Assembly (NCBI GenBank): GCA_018398815.1 | Contig: CM031601.1 | Coordinates: 34,654,306-34,718,305, forward strand | DNA length: 64,000 nucleotides | DNA from: Conus ventricosus | Lineage: Eukaryota > Mollusca > Gastropoda > Neogastropoda > Conidae | Direction: 5' to 3' | Shown: in pieces, positions 43,025 through 56,503 of the stretch | How positions within the stretch are numbered: position 1 is the stretch's first letter | Layout of the letters: each line of letters starts with the position of its first letter | Notes under the pieces: generated by a model | Database searches by the model: none | What the model saw: the letters and a program-made list of their open reading frames with translations, nothing else | What the model was told of the DNA's origin: nothing | Program-made: the position numbers and the translations under genes

Positions 43025-46000
43025 AATGAATGGATTTGGTCCTTGTTCTCCTCAAGTATGATTAGTTAATGAAAGCATAAGAAATAGTGAATATGAATGA
43101 CAACCACCCCAGTCCCAAACCAGTGATTCCTCAGCAAAAGTGCAATCTTTCCACCAAATTGGAACATGTCTACACCAGAATCAGGAAAGAAATTAGACAA
43201 GGCCAGGAGAAATTCATTAAACATTAAAGAGAGTGCATTGCAACAAACGATGCTCTTAGACTATTAGAGTAATCTGGTCTTCTGCCATGGTGGGTGTCTC
43301 AACCAGAATTGCTCACTCTGCACAAATGGTATGAGGGAGTAAGTACTGTTGCTTATAGCCCAGCCGACCACAAAGGGCCATATCATGGCCGCAAAAGGTA
43401 TGAGACAACTGGGAAAGAAGCAAGAGGATTCTGAACTTTAGCCACTCAGGCTCGGTTCAGGGACAAGGAGCAGAGTCCTAGTCATGGAGTTGTTAATGTT
43501 CTACTCTGCTGAAAACTGGCTCCATGCCCATCGAACAGGATGCAGATGCAGGCAGCCCCAAGGAACAAGCTCCTACCCTACAAAGACAAGACCAATCATA
43601 GTCTGAAAACTCCATGGAGGCACAGACTGAGACTGAGTCATGGTGTGGGCAAAGGAAATGATCTGCTCTTGAGTCAAGGAGCCGAACAAGACTGAGATCT
43701 GTGAGAAAATGCATTCCTAAATTCACAAAATTTGGAGAAGGAATCTAATTTATCAAGATTGATCGTAAACCCCAGAGCGGAGGGTACGCTTGAGGACTGA
43801 AAGATCCTGTGTGTCCAGGCAGTATGAGGTCTCTTGGGCATAATGACAGTGTTCTTAATTTTGGTGAGAACTTAAGGGCTGAGAGAAAGGCTAAACAGAA
43901 GAGCTTTGAAGGCATAAACCTTGTCTTGGAAGCCAAAACACAGATACTTCAGTGATGACCAGTAAATGAATAGCTAAAAGTTTGCATCTGAAAGGTGCAG
44001 ATTGACTGCCCAGTCTCCTGGAAGAATTGAAGAATGAAGTCTGCTGTTTCCAGGGACAATTTTGGAAGTGACATATATCTTAATGCAAAATGAAGATGGG
44101 CTCATGCGAAGGAGACTAAAACCCACAGAGGAGGTAAAGTGGCATCTTCCACCTAGTTAAACATCTGATGGAAATTCTGTTCAGAGATTGTATCCCTTCA
44201 CATGATGTTTAAGAGCGAGAGAGAGAGAGAGGAAAACTCCAAGAAATATGTGGTGGAAACCTGTTTATGTGCCAGTCTTCACATACAAACAGGGGCACAA
44301 ATGATTTGGCCTAGGCTGAAAATCCAGCTGGGAAATATTTTGTTATTTCTCAAATCTGGCTCAGCCACATTGTGTTTGGATAAGTTCCGCCTTTCAGACA
44401 AGCAAAGACTGGCAATCTTTTCTCTCTATTTTTTGAAGCAGGAGAGAAAGAAAGAGAAAATAATGAACAATGAACAGTCTTTATTTCTTCCAGTCCCCAG
44501 CCCCTAGAAGTGAGGTCAGGTTAACATGTAAGTAAAAGACACGTACGTCACAACCAGTCAGCTTTCTAGTATGAGACCGTCAACAAAGGTTTGCCTTAAC
44601 TTCATGGCATTAAACAGAAATACACCAAGCTTCCTGATATTGAAAACAGACCCATTTCTCAACAAGACTGCATATAGATTGACACCAAAGTTAAGATATT
44701 TTTTCCTTATATCATTGTACAGAACACATTTACACAACTCAGGGTCCTCATGTTCTAAGACCTTACACATTTTGCACAGAAAGTTCTTTTCAAAATCGAT
44801 CTATTAATTGGTAACACACCAAGCCTCAGCTTTATTAGACAATACCTAAAGCAACTAATGTCCAAGTAACCAAAGAGAGAGAGAGAGAGAAATGCAAAAG
44901 ATTTTTTAAATAAACAGTCTCGAATAGGTTCATTCTATTTGTAGACTTGTCATTTGCTAATTGAGCTCTTCAATTGTGAAGTTTTATTTGGCAACTTTTC
45001 TTGGCAATGTTTTTGCAGCAATCCAAAATGAAATTCTTAATGAGAAATGATGCAAATACACTCTTAAAAATGAAGACTCAAATGATGTCAGAACTCGAAG
45101 ATCCCCAAATATTTGAGAATTACAAGCCTCCACCGTTTTAGTTAAAAAAAATTGAGGAGATGTTTGTGAAACGTCTGTTTTTAGGCATGCTGGTTATATT
45201 GCAGTATCTTTCAGGTCTACATTAATATTCAAAACTTGATTTCAGGCTTCTTGATCCTTCCCTGCTTGCACCTTTGTATAAGTAAGTGTTGATACAGAAG
45301 TCTTCACATCCTTGGGCCTAGGAAGAAAAGATGCCACCCTACGGTCTGGATGAGAGAAATGTAATTGCAAAACCGAAGGTGCATCTTTCAAAAATGGAAA
45401 GCGCTCAGGATTAATTGCTGGGGGGCAAACTAGAAAATGCATAGCAAGGATTGGAAATGGCCCAGTTAAACGTGTCCATAGATTGTGAAACTTTTTTGGA
45501 TGATTGAGAGGAAACTGTGTCTTCATTGGAGTTTGATTTATAAAAAGAGAAACAAAACCGTTTTCAAGAAATGATTGAGCTAGCGAGAGGAGACAGTTGA
45601 GGAAGGGGTGGGGTGGATCAAAGTTAACTAGGGATTTTTTTCTTGAATGACTGACCAAGCATCGGAATATAAGAAGCATAAGAAAAGGTGGTGCGAACTA
45701 AAGACCATTCAGAATTTAGAGCAGGCAGATCATCACAAGTATCAAAATCAGTAAGATTCATCACCAAAATGGTCAGTATGCTCATCCATACCTTGACTCA
45801 CATCGAACAGTAGTGAGCCCTGAATGAAAGGTTGGTCCTTCCCAAGATTGACCTCCCAGCCAAATTGAAGCAAGAACTGCATGTTTGCTGCTGCCTCCTC
45901 AGCTGGATCTCCTCCCTGTGGTAGTCCAACCTAGGACACTAAAGACACCCCCAGCAAATCACTCAGCCTTTTAGATCCAGTATTCACTTTAAGGCGCTTG

Positions 46001-47633
46001 GTGGATGAAAGCAATGAGTGGGAACAGGGAGGAGCTGGTTATCTTCCATGGACTTGGGTATAGGTTGGCATTCATGACAGCAGGGAGGATTGGCCAGATC
46101 ATGTACCAAAACCAGTGGAACTAAAGATGCAAGTCTTGGTTCTGAAAAAAGGAAGTGCACCAGCAATTCAGAATATTACACCTTCCTGTAACTAAGCTCT
46201 GAGGCACAAGTCAGGAAACCTGAGTTTAGATCTCGTATTGAGCAACAAGCAAACGACTAAGACTGCAGATAAGGTCAAGGCAATTGAAGTAAAACGGACG
46301 CCTATCAGACAATATGCAAAGCACAACTGCTGTCTAGGAACATTCTTTCATTCTGTAAGAAAAACGGCATTGTGAAGGCAGCGCAAGTGAAAAATGAAGA
46401 TGGAAGTCAAGGCCTCTGGAGAGGTACTACAGCTCACCCTACTCCCCACTCTCTTCCTTGCCACCTCTTCCACACTTTCCCCCTCTCTTCCTGTCTGTCT
46501 CCTCTCATGCCCCTCCTCCTCCCCTCTCCCTTACCACTGTTTGCAGATCAGCTACATCTAATTTCTTTTTTCCTCGGAAGACCATTTTCCCCGTGACCCT
46601 TCTATGCTAGGGTAGCAACCTTCCCTTGGGCCAGACTGTGATTGGCCACTATAGGTGACTGATCCCCCTCTCTCTCCCTTCCTTTCACATAATATATGTT
46701 CAGTTTTCTCCACATATATTTTGATTTCATCCCCTGTGTTGCCACACTGTGGTTGAAGAGAATTACACTTCATTGACCTTTTGATATATTATTTCATGCC
46801 ACCCTTTCTCCATTTTCCCTCTCATACTCACTATACCCTCACCCTCAACCCCCTCTCCTTGCCCAGCCTTGCTCCTCTTTCCCTTTCAACACACACACAC
46901 ATACACATAGCTTGTTACGTTTTACCTTCCTTCTACTTATTTTCCTCTCATTCTTTCTGTCACCCTCCCTTCCCCTTTCTGCCCTCTGTTTTTGAATTGT
47001 GCTCACAGCCCTTCACTTTCAAACATTGTCATTCTCATGCTGATTGCTGTCAGGTGAGTGCTGGTTTTCGCTGTTTGTAACATCAGGAGAAGACGTATTT
47101 GTCAAAATGTATTTATCTGTTTGATATTGTACATAGAATATGTCATTGTACATAGAACATGTCATACTTTACACTTTGTTTTGAGTGTTCAGTATTTCTG
47201 GCCTCTAACGCTTGTTCAGTTATTCAGTGGACTCCGCCCTGCTCATATGTTTATTTCTCAGCTTGAGTTTCTCTAAGGATTTAAACCAGGAAGAAACTTT
47301 TGTTTCTCTTCAGTCTTTTGAAAAAAACGATCTTTAGAAGAGTTAAGGTTATTTGCAGCAGCCATTGTTGCTCCTGCGGCTGCCTGTCATGGTGTAGCTT
47401 GGAAAATGCTGAAGTCAAGCCATAGCCATAAGAGCCTGGATCAGAATATTAATCAGGCAAGGTTATGCCTTGGGCCAGAAATTGCATCCCCTACCCACAC
47501 CCCTTACCCCAGAATGTACAAAAGTGCAAGATACAAGCTGCCCCTGTCAGTTCTGTGCTGTGGTGGACCATTGCAGTGGCCAGCATTGTACATGTGGCAG
47601 GCTGGAAGTCTCAGACCACCTGAAGTCTTTATT
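43025..47633. other. Intron, no gene seen
   Basis: About 4.6 kb without a supportable gene. Dispersed repeat B is at 43347-43391. A 145-codon minus-strand frame (45679-45242) has no recognisable domain. 46430-47000 is pyrimidine-rich and yields low-complexity frames. Confidence 0.45.
43347..43391 (-). repeat. Dispersed repeat B, copy 2
   Basis: Matches 24592-24637 with few changes (ccgaccacaaagggccatat). Confidence 0.7.
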
Positions 47634-49072
47634 TGAGAGACATGGCAGATCCAACACCCTTCCTGAAGTCTATATTTGAGAGACATGGCAGATCCAACAC
47701 CCTTCCTGAAGTCTATATTTGAGAGACATGGCAGATCTAACATCCTTCCTGAAGTCTATATTTGAGAGACATGGCAGATCTAACATCCTTCCTGAAGTCT
47801 TTATTTGAGAGACATGGCAGATCTAACATCCTTCCTAAAGTCTTTATTTGAGAGACATGGCAGTTCTAACACCCTTCCTGAAGTCTTTATTTAAGAGACG
47901 TGGCAGATCTAACACCCTTCCTAAAGTCTGTATTTGAGAAACATGGCAGATCTAACATCCTTCCTGAAGTCTATATTTGAGAGACATGGCAGATCTAACA
48001 CCCTTCCTGAAGTCTTTATTTGAGAGACATGGCAGATCTAAAACCCTTCCGAAGTCTTTATTTGAGAGACATGGCAGATCTAACACCCTTCCTGAAGTCT
48101 TTATTTGAGAGACATGGCAGATCTAACACCCCTCCTGAAGTCTTTGAGAGACATGGCAGATCTAACACCCTTCCTGAAGTCTTTATTTGAGAGACATGGC
48201 AGATCTAACACCCTTCCTGAAGTCTTTAATTGAGAGACATGGCAGTTCTAACACCCTTCCTGAAGTCTTTATTTGAGAGACATGGCAGATCTAACACCCT
48301 TCCTGAAGTCTTTATTTGAGAGACATGGCAGATCTAACGCCCTTCCTGAAGTCTTTGAGAGACATGGCAGATCTAACACCCTTCCTGAAGTCTTTAATTG
48401 AAAGACATGGCAGATCTAACACCCTTCCTGAAGTCTTTGAGAGACATGGCAGTTCTAACACCCTTCCTGAAGTCTTTAATTGAGAGACATGGCAGATCTA
48501 ACACCCTTCCTGAAGTCTTTGAGAGACATGGCAGATCTAACACCCTTCCTGAAGTCTTTGAGAGACATGGCAGTTCTAACACCCTTCCTGAAGTCTATTT
48601 GAGAGACATGGCAGATCTAACACCCTTCCTGAAGTCTTTATTTGAGACACATGGCAGATCTAACACCCATCCTGACGTCTTTGAGAGACATGGCAGATCT
48701 AACATCCTTCCTGAAGTCTTTATTTGAGAGACATGGCAGATCTAACACCCTTCCTGAAGTCTTTGAGAGACATGGCAGATCTAATATCCTTCCTGAAGTC
48801 TTTATTTGAGAGACATAGCAGATCTAACACCCTTCCTGAAGTCTTTATTTGAGAGACATGGCAGATCTAACACCCTTCCTGACGTCTTTGAGAGACATGG
48901 CAGATCTAACACCCTTCCTGAAGTCTTTATTTGAGAGACATGGCAGTTCTAACACCCTTCCTGAAGTCTTTGAGAGAATGGCAGATCCAACACCCTTCCT
49001 GAAGTCTTTGAGAGACATGGCAGATCTAACACCCTTCCTGAAGTCTTTGAGAGACATGGCAGTTCTAACACC
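47634..49072 (+). repeat. 43-bp minisatellite, about 35 copies
   Basis: The unit contains gagagacatggcagatctaa and cacccttcctgaagtcttta. Full units are 43 bp; short units lacking tattt are about 37-38 bp. Frames that run through it (for example 48398-48727) simply translate the repeat. Confidence 0.95.
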
Positions 49073-49986
49073 CTTGGACTGCTTGGGAAGGCTGGCTTTT
49101 CTCTGATGGCATCACACCCTTAGAATGGCTTGTGTAGGTATTCTCCTTTCCTGATTTTGTTTTTTTATGTTTGATCTTGTTAGAATGGATGGTTAAAGAT
49201 CTATTTGACTCTGAAGAGGTAGGCTTTTGTAATGGTTGCTGTCACTGAGAATCCATTTAGCCTGATCCATTTTGTAGTAGTGCCTGCCATTATTTAACAG
49301 TGGTGAACCTAAGTTGTAGTTAGGGAGAGTGGGGACATCCATTCATCTCCTAGGCTTGTTCAAGGGAGATAACATCTTTCATTATGGCTCATGAACATCT
49401 TTCATTATGGCTCATGTTTTTGGCCAGTTAAAGCAAGTGTTGCTGGTTCTGGAGAGTGATTTGAGTAATGTCTGGTGTGGTTGCTCCTTCACCTGAACAA
49501 GGCAAACATATGCGACTGACCACCACCCCTTTCTTTAATCAAGCACTTATTTTCAATGGGTTAATGTGAGAAAAAGGCATTTTCGTACCGAAAGTAGTTT
49601 TGAAGTGTGCTTGTCCAAAGACTAGGCCTAGGACTTCCTCCCACCTCCCCATACTTTGCAAGGAAAGGTGCAGAAACATGTTCATGATGAGGATCTTGCT
49701 TTAGAGTATTTGTAAAAGGACACTTAGCTTTCTTCTCTTCACAAAAAAATTGGGGGATCCTGATTTTAAAGATATGGATCACATCAAAGAAGGCACTTAT
49801 TTGGACAGAAAAGTATAATGTAAAAAACGGCTTTATGTAGGAGAGAGAGTCGAGAGAGTTGCTGCTACATGTTGTTCATTAAAAGTAAGCCCTTAAACGA
49901 GAAGAGAAGGTCAAAAAGGGAAGCTGAATTCAATCTGCTTCATTAGATGACCTAGTTTGGCCCTGACTGGCAAAATGCCAAGGAAA
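49073..49986. other. Intron, no gene seen
   Basis: Unique sequence with a short tandem duplication (aacatctttcattatggctc, twice near 49370-49409). No coding signal. Confidence 0.5.
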
Positions 49987-51927
49987 GGCTACTGTAAATG
50001 ATAGAACAGCCTGCTGAATGTTGCTTGCTAAGAAAGAGTTAGGGAGGCTACTGTAAATGATAGAACAGCCTGCTGAATGTTGCTTGCTAAGAAAGAGTTA
50101 AGTAGGCTACTGTAAATGATAGAACAGCCTGCTGAATGTTGCTTGCTAAGAAACAGTTAGGGAGGCTACTGTAAATGATAGAACAGCCTGCTGAATGTTG
50201 CACGCTGAGAAAGAGTTAGGGAGGCTACTGTAAATGATAGAACAGCCTGCTGAATGTTGCATGCTGAGAAAGAGTTAGGGAGGCTGCTGTAAATGATGGA
50301 ACAGCCTGCTGAATGTTGCACGCTGAGAAAGAGTTAGGGAGGCTACTGTAAATGATAGAACAGCCTGCTGAATGTTGCACGCTGAGAAAGAGTTAGGGAG
50401 GCTACTGTAAATGATAGAACAGCCTGCTGAATGTTGCACGCTGAGAAAGAGTTATGGAGGCTCCTGTAAATGATAGAACAGCCTGCTGAATGTTGCACGC
50501 TGAGAAAGAGTTAGGGAGGCTACTGTAAATGATAGAACAGCCTGCTGAATGTTGCACGCTGAGAAAGAGTTAGGGAGGCTGCTGTAAATGGTGGAACAGC
50601 CTGCTGAATGTTGCACGCTGAGAAAGAGTTAGGGAGGCTACTGTAAATAGTGGAACAGCCTGCTGAATGTTGCACGCTGAGAAAGAGTTAGGGAGGCTAC
50701 TGTAAATGATAGAACAGCCTGCTGAATGTTGCACGCTGAGAAAGTTAGGGAGGCTACTGTAAATGGTGGAACAGCCTGCTGAATGTTGCACGCTGAGAAA
50801 GAGTTAGGGAGGCTACTGTAAATGGTGGAACAGCCTGCTGAATGTTGCATGCTGAGAAAGAGTTAGGGAGGCTACTGTAAATGATAGAACAGCCTGCTGA
50901 ATGTTGCACGCTGAGAAAGAGTTAGGGAGGCTGCTGTAAATGATGGAACAGCCTGCTGAATGTTGCACGCTGAGAAAGAGTTAGGGAGGCTACTGTAAAT
51001 GATGGAACAGCCTGCTGAATGTTGCACGCTGAGAAAGAGTTAGGGAGGCTACTGTAAATGATAGAACAGCCTGCTGAATGTTGCACGCTGAGAAAGAGTT
51101 AGGGAGGCTACTGTAAATGATAGAACAGCCTGCTGAATGTTGCACGCTGAGAAAGTTACGGAGGCTACTGTAAATGGTGGAACAGCCTGCTGAATGTTGC
51201 ACGCTGAGAAAGAGTTAGGGAGGCTACTGTAAATGATAGAACGGCCTGCTGAATGTTGCAGCTGAGAAAGAGTTAGGGAGGCTACTGTAAATGATAGAAC
51301 AGCCTGCTGAATGTTGCACGCTGAGAAAGAGTTAGGGAGGCTACTGTAAATGGTGGAACAGCCTGCTGAATGTTGCACGCTGAGAAAGAGTTAGGGAGGC
51401 TACTGTAAATGGTGGAACAGCCTGCTGAATGTTGCATGCTGAGAAAGAGTTAGGGAGGCTACTGTAAATGATAGAACAGCCTGCTGAATGTTGCACGCTG
51501 AGAAAGAGTTAGGGAGGCTGCTGTAAATGATGGAACAGCCTGCTGAATGTTGCACGCTGAGAAAGAGTTAGGGAGGCTGCTGTAAATGGTGGAACAGCCT
51601 GCTGAATGTTGCATGCTGAGAAAGAGTTAGGGAGGCTACTGTAAATGATAGAACAGCCTGCTGAATGTTGCACGCTGAGAAAGAGTTAGGGAGGCTACTG
51701 TAAATGATAGAACAGCCTGCTGAATGTTGCACGCTGAGAAAGAGTTACGGAGGCTACTGTAAATGATAGAACAGCCTGCTGAATGTTGCATGCTAAGAAA
51801 GGGTTAGGGAGGCTACTGTAAATGATAGAACAGCCTGCTCTGAATGTTGCATGCTAAGAAAGAGTTAGGGAGGCTACTGTAAATGGTAGAACAGCCTGCT
51901 GAATTTTGCATGCTAAGAAAGAGTTAG
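49987..51927 (+). repeat. 59-bp minisatellite, about 33 copies
   Basis: The period is 59 bp, measured between ggctactgtaaatg words at 49987 and 50046. The unit holds ggctactgtaaatgatagaa, cagcctgctgaatgttgcac and gctgagaaagagttaggga. Edge copies differ (cttgctaag rather than cacgctgag), as expected for older array ends. Frames here are repeat translations. Confidence 0.95.
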
Positions 51928-52035
51928 GGGTCACATAGGACAGATGGCTTGCCAGCTGGTGATCGTGACTTGCCAAGAAAAAGTTGGAAGAGATGATTGA
52001 TAGTTTTTGGAATGGGAACATGAAATTTAGAAAAT

Positions 52036-52925
52036 ATATGTTATAGATATGAAAGTTCTTTCCTAGCTGCATGAGAGAACCATTGTAATCCCTCTTGAAA
52101 GCAGATTTATTTGTATTGCCTGCTCCTAGGCCTTTCGTCCACTGGATCGGACTCATCAGGGAAAGGCAGCTGATTGTGTCTGTGCTCCTGGCGTCAAATA
52201 GGGACACACCACAGTCCATAATTCTGTGGTGTTCTCACCACCACGGATTCAAAAAAGAATCCAACAGCACCCCAAAGCAGCCAGCGAAGGGTAGTAAATG
52301 AAACAAAATGAAAGTGTGGGGAGGAAAAAATGTTGCTGAAAAACTAAAGACATTATGCAAACAGTATAAAATGTAGGGGACAATCTTTGAGCTTATGCCT
52401 GAGGATCCACCCAAGGATTGCAAGGGAGATCAAAAGACAAAGAAAGATGGACAGAAACAATACAAATAACCTCGATTTAATTGAAATGAAGTTGAAAATA
52501 AAATGAGGCAGGGAACAGTACACAATAAACAGTAAACAAGTAGGGTAACTCTTGCTCCCATAAGAAAACCTAACACAGAGTAACTTTTATTCAAGAGTTT
52601 TCATATCTATGATATATTATCTTAAACTTGTGTTCCCATTTTCTTCATCTTCAACCCCCCCCACCCCCCCCCCCCCACCCCTGGGGCCCTCCCCAGTTCA
52701 AATCTTTGCCAAGTCATTACTGAGATGGTGGAGGGGTTGTTGGCCTGCGCTTGTTTTTCCTCCACTGTTAGATTGTTCGTCTTTTTGTTTGTCTGACTTT
52801 ATTCAAGTTTAAAAGGCTGTGCCAGTTTTGAATAAAAGTTACTCTGTGTTAGGTTTTTTTATGGGAGCAAGCATTACTCTACTTGTTTACTGTTCATTGT
52901 GTACTGTTCTCTGCCTCATTTTATT
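52036..52925. repeat. Foldback repeat family, rearranged copy 2
   Basis: 52036-52156 matches the interior of the family at 18448-18568 in the same orientation. 52506-52925 matches 18168-18650 in inverse orientation, with arms aaacagtaaacaagtagggt near 52526 and the complement near 52880. The middle of the second part has a C-rich run (52656-52690). The mixed orientation suggests two overlapping insertions or an internal inversion. Confidence 0.65.
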
Positions 52926-53107
52926 TTCAACAAATCTGAGCTGTGTTGTTCAGTACAGCAAAGTATAGCATAGTACAAGTTTCAGAGAATCACACAGGGT
53001 GATAAGAAAAAAGCAGTGTGGATTATTTCAGCATTGACACAACAAGCAATACCAGTACAACACCGCTGGGCACAATTGCTGCCATGGCTCACTGCGGTAC
53101 AACTTCT

Positions 53108-53531
53108 CTACAATAGAGAACACAATATTGTACCAGAGACTGCGACATAACATGACGTAACACAACTGGGAATACTATGGTCTCTGCATTCACAGAATAA
53201 AGACCATAATATTGTACCAGTGACTGCAACATAACATGATATAAAACATTTGGGAATGATATGGTCTCTGCATTCACAGAATAAAGACCATAATATTGTA
53301 TCAGTGACTACAACATAACATGATATAAAACAACTGTGAGTATTGTGATCTCTGCATTCACAGAATAAAGACCATAGTATTGTACCAGTGACTGCAACGT
53401 TACATGATATAAAACAACTGGGAATGATGTGGTCTCTGCATTCACAGAATAAAGAACATCATTTTGTATCAGTGTCTGCAACATAACATGATATAAAACA
53501 ACTGGGAATGATATGGTCTCTGCATTCACAG
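53108..53531. repeat. 84-bp minisatellite, five copies, ending in a splice acceptor
   Basis: Repeat junctions at 53192, 53276, 53360, 53444 and 53528 give a period of exactly 84 bp. Each unit ends tggtctctgcattcacag. The last such sequence (53514-53531) is the 3' splice site used by the exon at 53532. Thus each of the four upstream copies also carries a potential acceptor. Confidence 0.9.
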
Positions 53532-53790
53532 GGGATTCCAGATCCGTCACACAGATGCCACTGACCAGTACATCTTCAGACAGTTTTGAGGCTCACATGT
53601 GTCTACGCAGTCAGAACGACTTCAATGCTGTCAAACTGGGCTTGCTTCAAGAGCTGAGGTCCATGTTTATACATGAAGATAGACTGACAGACCTACGGAC
53701 GTTCAAGAAGCTGGGCACACGAGTTATGGATGAGATAAAAAATGCTGCAGCCAGAAGATGCGTCGTGTTCTCCTTTCAGACCATTGGTTG
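53532..53790 (+). CDS. Exon of host PARP14-like gene, helical region
   Basis: The exon begins after ctctgcattcacag and completes a codon with its first two bases, matching the phase left by 41767. It encodes a Ser/Thr-rich start, then a helical block (FNAVKLGLLQELRSMFIHED; TFKKLGTRVMDEIKNAAARR), and ends CVVFSFQTIG. The favoured donor is ggttg|gtaact at 53790. A weaker alternative four bases upstream would change the phase of the next exon. No named domain is recognised. Position between macrodomain and PARP-like approach suggests a linker or a WWE/KH-like region. Confidence 0.5.
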
Positions 53791-54093
53791 GTAACTTGGA
53801 ATTTGTCTGTGTTTTTGTTATTGTGACTGAATTGATTTCAGGAGGTATTTATCATCTGGTTAACAGTAAATTAAGCAGTTATTTATGAATTAAGAAGATA
53901 TTAAAAAGAAAAGTTTAAGAAACAAAACAGTGATGCTTTGAGATGTTCTTATCTCCATATTTAAAATTCAAAATATCGTTTTCTTTATGCTTACAAGATG
54001 TTAAAAGGTACCCAAAAGAAACATAGCTATATGACAGATTGCTTATCAGTATGATCGTGTTAAGAAAGTACTTGTTTACATTGTTGTTGGCAG

Positions 54094-54259
54094 GAGGAAA
54101 GGAAGTACTGATAGCAAGAGGACAGAAGGGGGAAGTAGCAGAGATGATGGCACTCATCAAGGAAAAACAGCACATTTTCCTACAGAAAGAGAACAGAGAG
54201 CCTCGTATTGGGAGTCTGCCTTCAGCCTCCAGAGAATCCACCTTCCACGCTATTGGAAG
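54094..54259 (+). CDS. Exon of host PARP14-like gene, approach to catalytic domain
   Basis: Bounded by ttgttgttggcag and gaag|gtatgt. In the phase following donor 53790 it is open for 55 codons. It begins RKGSTDSKRTEGGSSRDD (hydrophilic) and ends RASYWESAFSLQRIHLPRYW plus K. A hydrophobic-Pro-x-x-Trp motif of this kind directly precedes PARP catalytic domains. Another phase is also open (GKEVLIARGQKGEVAEMMAL...), so reading frame choice depends on the donor. The catalytic domain itself is not in the window. This is the weakest link in calling the gene PARP14-like. Confidence 0.45.
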
Positions 54260-55317
54260 GTATGTTTGGGAAATCTAGTTTTTAGTGGTTATTTGCACAG
54301 TTTCTTGATTAGGGTCTTTGAGCATAACCATGTTTTGCAAATTCATCTACCTCGCATTCCCATCTTAAGGTGTTATGAAACAGTGATTTCTTATTTTATT
54401 GGCCTGCATGTTCCTCAGTATGCATTTGTTTGAAAATCTTTTAAAGATAAGTAAGTTTGAATTGTTAAAAATATATGGGATGAAAATTTCATGGTATATG
54501 ATAACATCTGCCATTTTGCCTTCATTTTGTGAACAGTTTTTTGAGTTCAGTGGTTTTTGTAATAAAAAGCGTAAGTGATTACCCAGTATTGATAGTCACA
54601 GTAAAGGTGGACAAATGTGGCAGTTTCAACAGATAGGATAGAATGCTCTTGAACATTTAAGGTCAAATACTTGTTTTTCCCAACTGCTAAACTAAGTGGT
54701 TTCTAAAATTTATGCACAACAGCTCTGTATTCTCTTACCCATCTAGTGTATGCTTGACTAGGAAGATGGCAAAATGAAAACTCGCTGAGCAGAGCCATAT
54801 TCCCAACTTTGGGGGAGTGAATTCCATTGCAAGTGTGGCAGTGATCTCATTCCAAGTTGTTATCCTCAAGTTTTGAAGGATCTTTTTCGAAGAGGTCCAA
54901 ATAGGAGGGGATAGGTGCAAGTGCATTTGAATGAGTTTTAGAAAAACCTGTTTTAGTGAGTATGAAAACCTTGTTTTTTAGTGAGTATGAAAAATACTAA
55001 CATTTATTTGGACAGGTAAGTGAGAGAAGCCTTTTTTTTTTCCTGCACTAAGTCGACTGTACTGTATGGCTGATCATTGAAAAGGAAGATAATGTGCCCA
55101 GTTAAGATGCCTTAACCAGAGTAGAAAAAGTGTCTGGTCAAAGAGCCGAGATGGCAGAAGAATATGAGACACGGCGCGCGCAGTTACAACCTGTTGGCCG
55201 GCGAGGGAGGTCAGCCTATTTTTAACGAGCGCCCAACCTCCCTTCCCCGCAGTAGCACTCCCACCTCTCCCCACCCCCATCCCATCCCTCTCGCATCGCC
55301 CGCGCATTCCTTCCCAG
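54260..55317. other. Intron, no gene seen
   Basis: Unique A/T-rich sequence, turning G/C-rich after 55165. No supportable gene. Confidence 0.5.
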
Positions 55318-55551
55318 CTTCTCTGTGGCGAGGTACACGCAGCGCCGAACGGCAGCTTCACTGTGGCGAGGTACACGCAGCGCCGAACGGCAGCTTCTTT
55401 GTGGCGAGGTACACGCAGCGCCGAACGGCAGCTTCACTGTGGCGAGGTACACGCAGCGCCGAACGGCAGCTTCACTGTGGCGAGGTACACGCAGCGCCGA
55501 ACGGCAGCTTCTCTGTGGCGAGGTACACGCAGCGCCGAACGGCAGCTTCAC
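55318..55551 (+). repeat. 38-bp minisatellite, six copies plus a partial
   Basis: The unit has cttcactgtggcgaggtaca and cgcagcgccgaacggcag. Starts are at 55318, 55356, 55394, 55432, 55470 and 55508. The seventh copy is cut at cttcac (55551) by a transposon and resumes at 57149 (ttcactgtggcgaggtacac). Confidence 0.93.
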
Positions 55552-56472
55552 CAGGGATGAAAACTCCTCCGCCGTTTCCGCCGTCTCCGCCGTTATTTTT
55601 TCGCATCTCCGCCGAAAGAAAAAGTCTCCGCCGAAAAATTATTCGAAGAATAATGCTCAGAAACGATCTCAACTTGTCTGCACTGCAAATTTCTTCTCTG
55701 TCGGTAATGTTCTCAGACGGCGTAGTTCTCATTCTGTTTCCTTCCAGTATCATTTCTCATCATGGCGTCGATTCACAGTGAGAGTTTGCCACCAGTGAGT
55801 GCAAACAAAACGGAAAAAAAAAGAAGTATGTGAACCACTAGAAGACCGAGTGGCAGCAGAAGGACGTGTGTGACCACAGAGTCGCGGATGTAATAAGAAA
55901 ACATGACAAAGACGGCGAATTTGAAGTGTTTTGCGAGCCTTGCCAAAAACGTGTCTACTTTGGTAGTCGTGGCTTTGTGGCAATCAGAGATCACATCGAG
56001 CGTCCCAGTCACCAACAGAAAATGTGTGTGTTTCCCACACCATTACAGCATGTTTTCAGATCTTAGGGTATGCAACAATCTACGTTTAATTTCCAAAGAT
56101 AGTTTGACTCCTACTCTAAGTACTTCCACTCGTAGAGTCTTCAAAGCAAGGGGAAAACGTCAAAGTGACGAAAAGAATATAAAAGAACAAATGACATCAA
56201 AATAAACTGATGTCACAACAGTATTGTGTAACACTTTTCCCCTGGTATAATGCAAACGTTTGCTACATTTGTTTGGTGTCTGCTAACAGCCCCCAATGAA
56301 ATCCTTTTCCACCAGCCCACTTCCTCTACTCCTCCTCCTTCTCCCCCAACCCCCACCCTCACCCCACAACACACATACCCCCCACACTTCGCCCCCTCCC
56401 CCCCACCCCCGTCCCCACCTCACACACACACACACACAAACACCCCACACACACACGCACACACCAATCACC

Positions 56473-56503
<31 letters not shown>

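Noticed and set aside
45242..45679. Minus-strand 145-codon frame
   Set aside because: No recognisable domain, no splice or promoter context, and length within chance expectation for the region.
48398..49106. Repetitive proteins on both strands (about 43-bp period)
   Set aside because: Translations of the minisatellite; spacing varies by indels that break the frame in other copies.
50570..51378. Minus-strand repeat proteins (59-bp period)
   Set aside because: A 59-bp unit is not a multiple of three, so frames arise by chance between stops.
47634..51927. Regular direct repeats that might suggest CRISPR
   Set aside because: Units are contiguous tandem copies without unique spacers, in a eukaryotic genome; no cas genes.
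55164..55798. Plus-strand 205- and 157-codon frames and minus-strand 109-codon frame over the 38-bp repeat
   Set aside because: All three frames of a stop-free repeat are open; the frames run on into a transposon end at 55552.
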